Of a stretch of 64,000 bases of DNA, positions 57,258 to 64,000 are shown one piece after another. This stretch comes from Liolophura sinensis. Its lineage: Eukaryota; Mollusca; Polyplacophora; Chitonida; Chitonidae. Position numbers and translations under genes: made by a program. The first letter of the stretch is position 1. Each line of letters opens with the position of its first letter. The DNA lies in assembly GCF_032854445.1 (NCBI RefSeq), contig NC_088305.1:5457606-5521605 (forward strand), read 5' to 3'. The notes below the pieces were generated by a model. That model was not told the origin of the DNA and searched no databases. It saw only the letters and a list, made by a program, of their open reading frames with translations.

Positions 57258-57605
57258 CGGTCCTGATAGCACAGTTGGTAGAGGGTCCGCTTCGGGAGCG
57301 GTAAATCCATGATCAATCCTGAGTCCCACCTAAGACCTATAAAAAGGAAGTGGTAGCTTCATCCCTTGGCATTCATCATGAAGGGGATAGTGCAACGACT
57401 GGTTGACCCGTATCGGTGTAATGACTCGGGCGGGGAGCCTTACTTGCTTTTGGTAAGGCGTCTCAGTGAAGCAGCACTAGATAAAAGAGCTGTGGAAATC
57501 CGTCTTGCAACAAGGAGGCACATGACATGCACTCTAAGGATTCCTTCGTCGTTATATGACTGAAAAATTGTCAAGTACGACGTTAAACCCCAAGCACTCA
57601 CTCAC
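57258..57605 (+). repeat. SINE family C, full-length copy
   Basis: The head GATAGCACAGTTGGTAGAGG and CCGCTTCGGGAGCGG anticodon arm are at the left. The tail GTTAAACCCCAAGCACTCAC with (ACTC)n is at the right. It is the clearest copy for defining the family. Confidence 0.8.
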
Positions 57606-58002
57606 TCACAACCCTTATCCCATGACCAGTGAAATGAGAGGTGTTGAGACTCTCCAGAGGCCAGATTTCAGCCCTGTTATAGAAGATGAGACAGGACCTC
57701 CCAGTCCCTTACTGGTTTGTATTTGTGCCAACAAATTACAGGTCATTGAGTGACAACAGAGGTCATGTAGGAACTGAAGACCCTAACAAGAAAACTGTAC
57801 ATGTAAATAAATACAGAGCTTAAACGTAAACGCACAGATGGCGATGATGACATGCATTTTTACCTATTGAGAAAAAGTTTTTAAGTTCACATAAATAGAT
57901 CACCAAGGCATGTTAATCGGCTTTTGTTTAACGATATGTATGCAAGACGATGTGAAAGCCGGATTACATGCTAGTATTACACTCTAAATAACAGCTTAGG
58001 GT

Positions 58003-58257
58003 AATGAGTGTGTGAGTGAGTGCTTGGGGTTTAACGTCGTACTTGACAATTTATCAGTCATATGACGACGAAGGGATCCTTGGAGTGCATGCCATGTGCC
58101 TCCTTGTTTGAGGACGGATTTCCACTGCTCTTTTATTTAGTGCTGCTTCACTGAGACACCTTCGTCTTTTAAGGTCTTAGGGGTGATTCGACCCAGTATT
58201 GACCCTGGATCTACCGCTCCCAAAGCGGACGCTCTCGATTCTGTGCTATCGGGGCCA
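58003..58257 (-). repeat. SINE family C copy
   Basis: GTGAGTGCTTGGGGTTTAACG is at the left and TCTACCGCTCCCAAAGCGG followed by CTATCGGGGCC at the right. A middle segment present in the 57258 copy is deleted. Confidence 0.78.
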
Positions 58258-59094
58258 GAACACAGGGTAATGAAGCCAACTTTCATAGCAAATCAATCGA
58301 TGGGGAGGATTTTAACTAACTGTTCAAACAAGGTGACAAAAAACAAGCATTAATATGAATGTATTTTATTTTAAAAATAGTGTTCCGCTATAGTCCAAAT
58401 ACAATTACATTCATTCAGCAGTACACACAAAACAATACATGAATGTATATAGCAAATAAACAATACCTTAATTACAATGTATTTAAATGAATGATTAAGG
58501 TTTAACGCCACAATGTATTTACACAGACACTGTAATTCCTATAAGTTCTGGGGCATCTCGTCTTCTTTTAGTCAACATACATGTCATTGTACCAAGAATA
58601 TACCGTTTCTTATATCTCACATGGTTCGTCCATCAAATAAACAACAAATCCATATCTTTATTTTTTCTGTGAAAACTACCAGAGGATTGTAAATTTTTGC
58701 TTACTAACATCTGTCTTAATACTAGAAGAATTACAGTACATAAAGACATGTGTATACTTGTGATTACCAAAGTACTTAGTATAATGTTATAGTGGGATAA
58801 AAAACACTACAAACACAATTCAGTCCTCCTGAATGCAATGCCACAAGGTTACGATACTCCAGTGCTCCACAATATATGACTTTCACTCTTTGAAACGGCA
58901 TCCAACTGGAAAACCGTGAATTTCACTCAGATTCATTTTTGCTCATGTAGTATTACTCCGCATGGGAATTACAAAGTTTTCTCCCAGACCTTCCGTTGAT
59001 ATGAATACTTTTCATGTATACCTACACAAAAACATTGTTCTAGTTACAAGATCTGAACTAAAAATCAAGTGTGCACTGTATATCCCAATAACTC
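58258..59094. other. Intergenic stretch, nothing recognised
   Basis: AT-rich sequence without repeat family match, splice chain or recognisable open frame. Confidence 0.4.
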
Positions 59095-59690
59095 TTAAAG
59101 GAGAAGAAAACATAAAAATTATGCCAAAATCAGATGAAAGAGTGTCACAGCTTATTTGCAAATATGATATTTAATATTTTTGGGATTTTTTTCAGAGAAA
59201 AGGGTATTTGAAAATATTTTTGTATGGTGGGTATTTGGACCAACTTTTGGTATTTATCGTTGTTGCATAATAGTGTTCTAAATAAGGATGTGATGCTTGT
59301 GTAATAAATTTATTTGAATGTAAATTTGTTGTTCATATCGAAAAATATGCATTTAACCTAAATTATGATAATATTTATGAACATATTAAAAATATAAATA
59401 TGATCCAGTTTGAGGTTTAATACATTTGTTAGCTGAAAAGAACACATTCTAGTGCAAAAAATATTTATTAAACCTGTGTTACATCCTCATTTATGACATT
59501 ATTAAACAAAGACTATAAACACCAAAAGGTGGTCCCAAATACCCACCATACAAAAATTATTTTCAAGTGACTTTTTATCCTTAAGGAAAAATCTGAAAAA
59601 ATATTGAAGACCACATTTAGGAATAGCTCTTCGCACTCTTTCATTGAACTTGTTATTTTTATGTTTTCTCCACCTTTCCACGATACACGA
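59095..59690. repeat. Fold-back element with ~230-bp inverted arms
   Basis: The left arm (about 59095-59330) with GGAGAAGAAAACATAAAAAT, GTATGGTGGGTATTTGGACC and AATAAGGATGTGA is complementary to the right arm (about 59445-59690) with TACATCCTCATTTAT, GGTCCCAAATACCCACCATA and ATTTTTATGTTTTCTCCACC. An AT-rich loop of ~110 nt separates them. No transposase is visible, so it would be nonautonomous. Confidence 0.8.
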
Positions 59691-60594
59691 AACCCTTAGC
59701 GAGAACTAGAAATTGGGACGCTGAGCTGGTTGCGCGTTCCCAGTGTGTTCACTAATGACGGTTATTTCTGACCAGTGAGAGATAATATGTATAAAAGAGA
59801 CGGATCATTTATAAATTACAAAATATTCCTTAAAACTGAAATATTTTTAGAATTACTTTGGCATATTTTTCTTCGGTTTCTTTAAATGTCCTTTGTCCTT
59901 TAAATGCAGAAGAAGATGCACGCTCATCTTCCAACATCGACCTTGGGACCGCTTGTACAACGTCAACGATAAGCTAATTGTAATTATCACAGCCAGACCA
60001 GTCAAAAAATGGACCTTCTCGGCCAAGAGGAGCAGCGTAATGACCCAGGAACCTCCTACCAATGCGGTCGCCGTCTAGTTGGGGTGACTATAAGTTCGTG
60101 AAAGTTTCAAAAGCCTACAGAAGTCAACGCTTCGATCGTTCTGAGCAGTCTGGTTTCATTTTCCTTTAAAATGTGAGCAATACAGAAGTACACTGACTGG
60201 CAATGCAAATATTAAATAAACCAAAGAGAAAATATTCTCTATGGTATATAATCGTCTTGACGGCATACTGGCTTCGTAATGTCTTGGTGACGATTCTGGC
60301 GATTGGTCCAGTCGTTCCACACACAAGCAAATTACCCAAATCAGCATTTGATCTCCATCGGGGGCATTCAGAAAATGAAAAAAAATTCGTTTACACTCAG
60401 TAATACATATATCAGACTTGTTTTACAAGAATTTTTGCAAAAGGAATTTCCTCTGCAGAGTATCAGCTTTGAAAAAATACAGATATGAAAAGAATAAATA
60501 AATACAAAGACATGAGCAATCTTCCTCTACTGTCCTTACATATAGTAAGGATAAGGTTAACATTATTGGCTCTTGTAATTTACGTACACATCGG
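59691..60594. other. Intergenic stretch, nothing coding recognised
   Basis: A ~40-nt SINE A head fragment (TGACCCAGGAACCTCCTACC, AATGCGGTCGCCGT) lies near 60038-60078. Other open frames are unrecognised. Confidence 0.4.
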
Positions 60595-60683
60595 AAGGAT
60601 GTTTGTCAAATGGTCACACGTAACAGGTGAAATACGGCCTCTTGTGAATTTATCTCAGTTAGGCTTTTATTCTAACTGTTCAT
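60595..60683 (-). repeat. Interspersed repeat family B fragment
   Basis: CAAATGGTCACACGTAACAGG and GGCCTCTTGTGAATTTATCTC match the minus-strand copy at 49424. Confidence 0.55.
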
Positions 60684-60835
60684 GCCGTACGTGGGAAGGT
60701 CCTCAGCAACCTGCGGATGGCCGTGGGTTTCCCCCGGGCTCTGCCCTGTTTCCACCCACCATAATGCTGGTCGCTGTCGTATAAGTGAAATATTCTTGAG
60801 CACGGCGTAAAACACCAATAAAACAAAATCAAAAA
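60684..60835 (+). repeat. SINE family A, 3' two thirds
   Basis: CCGTACGTGGGAAGGTCCTC, GTGGGTTTCCCCCGGGCTCT, GGTCGCTGTCGTATAAGTG and GGCGTAAAACACCAAT are present, fused directly to the family B fragment on its left. Confidence 0.85.
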
Positions 60836-61084
60836 ATATCATGTATATGGTTAAATAGCTAAATTACTCGCGCCCTAACATGTAGCACCAGAGCTTAGGT
60901 CGAACTAGGTTTTAAAAATGCACTGATGGTAATTGCAATATATTTGATTCCACTGGTTAAGAAATACTCAAAATGCTGTAATGTCATCTCGTTTAATAAA
61001 CAAAAATAATCAAATGATGACGGAAACATGCATGTAATGTTCTTGGTGGATTAATTAAACCAGTATCCGAATCGTGCATTATGC

Positions 61085-61215
61085 CAGATGACTCCATGGT
61101 TGGTTAGCACGCCAGTACGGACACAGGAACCTCCCACCAACGCGGTCGCTGTGAGTTCAAGTCTAATTCATGTTAGCTTTCTACCTGGCTGTACCTGGGA
61201 AGGCCTGGCAGCAAG
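61085..61215 (+). repeat. SINE family A, 5' head half
   Basis: The head with TGGTTGGTTAGCACGCCAG and the GCGGTCGCTGTGAGTTCAAG box-B region are present; the copy stops after GTACCTGGGAAGGCCTGGC. Confidence 0.75.
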
Positions 61216-61544
61216 CAATGAATTCAAATAAATATTATGCCAGTTCACAAGGTATCGTTATTATTAAGAATTAAAAATCTCGCTTTCGTTGCAGCTGTTA
61301 ATATAAGAAACGAGTCGTATTTTCGTCTACAGACCTAACCCCTCCCAGACTGTGGAAATTGGCAACGTTAACCCTGAATTCGCAGAGCAGGTCATCTCAC
61401 AGCGGGCTTCTACTGAACGAAGGACAAGGATACCTGTAGCTATATACGAGGCCTGATCTGAAGTTCCCAGTCCGTGGCCGTGTACAACCAGAAGATGGCT
61501 GAGTTCCTATCCCGAATGATTTGTTACGAGGCTGGATCTATGGG

Positions 61545-61740
61545 CCACCTGTCCGTCTGTCCACCTGTCCGTCTGTCCACCTGTCCGTCCGTCCGTCTGT
61601 CCACCTGTCCGTCTGTCCCTCTGTCCGTCTATCCGTCTGTCCGTCTGTCCGCCTGTCGTCTGTCCGCCCGTCTGTCCGCCTGTCCGTCCGTCCGTCCGTC
61701 TGTCCGTCTGTCCGCCTGTCATCCGTCCGTCTGTCCGCCG
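61545..61740. repeat. CTGTCCGT-type low-complexity tract
   Basis: Degenerate CTGTCCGTCTGTCCAC units give long open frames in several registers on both strands (Cys-Pro-Ser-Val-Arg-Leu-Ser type on +, Asp-Gly-Arg-Thr type on -). These frames are repeat artefacts. Confidence 0.9.
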
Positions 61741-63136
61741 AGGATTGGCAACACTCGTCGTCATCCACCTAGCGGCCGAGATTCGAGAACTGGGACGAAC
61801 TTCCGACCTCATGATAACGTTCAGCAATACCATGTCCATGGATCTCCACCAAAAGCTGGGGGTTTACAGTGGCGCAGGAGAAAATTTAAGTGAATATGAT
61901 TGTATTTTACCCCTTTGTGTTTGTCTGCCTAATTTAATTAGAGATTTGGTGAAAATAAGGCCTGTTGTCAATTTACCTCCGTTAACTTAAACGTCATCAA
62001 GAATTTTTCTCTTACATGGCGGCAGTCTGCTTTAAGGAGAAAACCACCGTCCTTCAGTAGGTACGTGACATACCTCCTAACTTAAATCTGTCTCCAAAAG
62101 TAACAGCAAGGGCTGTTTATTAAGTAACTTGATAGGACACGCGGGCCGAATGTAGGTGACATTCCCAGCCTAGATTAGCACCCATATTACCCGTACTGTT
62201 CTATTCTTTACCCTACATACACACTCCAGACAGAGGTCATATGATGCGGGCAGGGTTTACACTCTCTTATAGACAAGACCAAACTGTATATGAAGTCAGC
62301 AGAGAACAGCCATGGCTGTGAGGGTCAACAGAGAAATGCTGTCATCTCTGCTGCAATGTCTGAAACCGTTTTTTCCCATGTCATTACCGGTACGGTAAGC
62401 CTGTAACTGTCATGTTAAGCCTATTGTATGCTGCTGCAATTTGTCTAATACAATCCGTGATGGCCGTTCTATGTACTTATTTCTGTTGCATATTGATTTA
62501 ATGTTTTATTTGGTTGATGTTTTACGTCGTACTCAAGAATATGTCAGTTATACGTTTATGCGCACATGTTTTTTTTATACCCACAAAGTGCCAATAGTTT
62601 ACCCACATACATTGTCTTTTGGCACGTAGAAATCTCCAAAACACATAACTGAAACTGTATTTTACTGTTTCTCTTCCTTCTGGAAATGGCTAAATAAATT
62701 TATTCTATTCCAGAGGTGCTTAAATCAGACAAGCAACCAGTTACAAAACGTTCTAGCCGGGTTACATATAAAGCATGTACCTCTGCCAAAGCGGACCAGA
62801 TAACTCCGCACATACCTAAACACTAGGTCACTTTCGTTCATATTTCTAGGTGTGCACTGACCCACATCTATTCACAACGAGGACAAACAGAAATTCTTCA
62901 GTAGGGCTTTTTTGGAACACAGAACGAGACTAAAAAAAAGACATGTGGTACAATGAAGATTGCTTTTTCGGGAACTAGCCCTTTCTTCACACAGTTCACT
63001 TCTTAGTCAACTAAACATGACGTTGCTATCTTCAATGGGGGAGGAAATCCGACATCCGTCCTCTGAGTTACTTTCCAGTCGAACACACGACAATTTTATG
63101 CAGTAAAAACATAAAAAAACTACCACATAGCAACTA
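61741..63136. other. Intergenic stretch with minor repeat fragments
   Basis: A family B fragment near 61945-61995 and a SINE A 3' end fragment near 62500-62560 (GTTTTACGTCGTACTCAAGA) are visible. No gene is recognised. Confidence 0.4.
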
Positions 63137-63305
63137 AGATCAGAGCAGCGAGGCAGTGTGGTAGTTGGCAAATGGACACATGTAACCATTGCAATACGAC
63201 TTCTGGTCAGCTTACCTCAGTTAAGGTTTCTTTCCTACTGTTCATGTAAATGCTTTAAAAGCCGCAAGGTAAACATCCCCTAGCACCATGGTTTAAACAG
63301 AAGGT
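63137..63305 (-). repeat. Interspersed repeat family B copy
   Basis: GTGTGGTAGTTGGCAAATGG, TTACCTCAGTTAAGG and CTAGCACCATGGTTTAAACA define it. Confidence 0.6.
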
Positions 63306-64000
63306 AAAAAAATCGATGTTATTGATTGCAGGCAGGCCCAATGCTCCGTTGAGATACTGTATTTTGGTGTCAACATGGTTCGTATACAAATGTAAACTGG
63401 AAGAGCGGGAAAATTAATTAAACTTTCTGATCTGAAATTACTCAAAATGCTGCGTTGGCGTCAACTTTAACCAAACTATGTATGTAAACTCGTTTCTGAT
63501 AAATGATATTAATGGTATTATCAATGACACGGTATGTTACAGTATGAATGTACGTATTATTGGGATTTAAGGTCGTACTTTTTCGTAAATTTTTCATCGA
63601 TATGACGACGGGAGTCATGAGATATGTGTACTTACGTCGCATTGAGCCCCAAGCGAAGCAGCATCAAGGACAGAAAACAGTATTAATGTCTTTGGTATGA
63701 TCTGACCCGGGGTTTTATCCCATGTAGGTCTAAAGACTTTTAGGTGGCTGACGGTTGTATGTTACAATATAGTGATTTGGTTTGTTTTCATGGACTTAAT
63801 CAGGTCTAAGGCCTTACACAGTGATATTTCACATGTACAAAATAATCGCTCTCACGTGTACAGGAAACCGTGGTACCCAGAGTAAACAGCGTCCGTGGAA
63901 AAATGATTTCACGTGCTGGAATTATGCTAGCGTGGTTGCAAGTCCGTTAACTGCATGGGTTACCGAAGGGGAACGTTTTTCTCTAAAAGTTTTATCCACG
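63306..64000. other. Right end of window, nothing coding recognised
   Basis: No splice chain, recognised repeat or long open frame is seen in this stretch. Confidence 0.4.

Noticed and set aside
61474-61893. Long overlapping frames of Cys-Pro-Ser-Val type on + and Asp-Gly-Arg-Thr type on -
   Set aside because: They are produced by the CTGTCCGT tract being open in all registers.

Overview
This is a eukaryotic, AT-rich, repeat-dense window with no bacterial or phage organisation. It carries intron-split genes, several tRNA-headed SINE-like families and very large minisatellites. The style of the dominant SINE and the neuropeptide-receptor type suggest a marine invertebrate, most likely a lophotrochozoan such as a mollusc. 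That is inference; no species is claimed. Most open frames here are chance or repeat-derived. Three real protein-coding genes could be reconstructed from splice sites, reading-frame phase and protein motifs.

Region 1 (1-15.5 kb, + strand) holds the 3' two thirds of a class B1 (secretin-family) neuropeptide GPCR. Seven exons run from the TM3 cysteine (2284) to the stop codon (15358). All junction phases agree, and the joined frame is 265 codons plus stop. The extracellular hormone-binding domain and TM1-TM2 were not found and should lie upstream of the window. The protein ends in Cys-Ile-Val-Leu, a possible CaaX prenylation box, which is rare for a GPCR. The introns carry SINEs, a 48-bp minisatellite and a 12-bp repeat.

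Region 2 (15.5-32.9 kb) has no recognisable gene. It is littered with SINE copies and holds a near-perfect 45-nt palindrome, a cluster of CRE-like sites next to a TATA box, short tandem duplications and a small inverted-repeat element.

Region 3 (32.9-50.6 kb, - strand) contains two tandem paralogous genes for small type I single-pass membrane proteins. Each encodes a signal peptide, a short four-cysteine module, one EGF-like domain and a transmembrane helix. The proteins are 164 and 311 residues long. They share exon layout, phase-1 junctions and identical EGF exon length, but their cytoplasmic tails are unrelated. I know of no named family with this architecture. In the 164-residue gene, the splice acceptor of exon 2 is the terminal unit of a roughly 4.9-kb, 71-bp minisatellite, so about 69 copies of an acceptor-like sequence stand upstream of the real one. 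In the 311-residue gene, a ~0.69-kb direct repeat flanks the TM and tail exons.

Region 4 (50.7-64 kb) is mostly repeats. It holds a 4.1-kb, 40-bp satellite with no visible indel over about 100 units, SINE copies, a fold-back element with ~230-bp arms and a CTGTCCGT low-complexity tract. No gene was recognised there.

All gene models are read by eye. Coordinates of coding exons were counted base by base; repeat boundaries are approximate.
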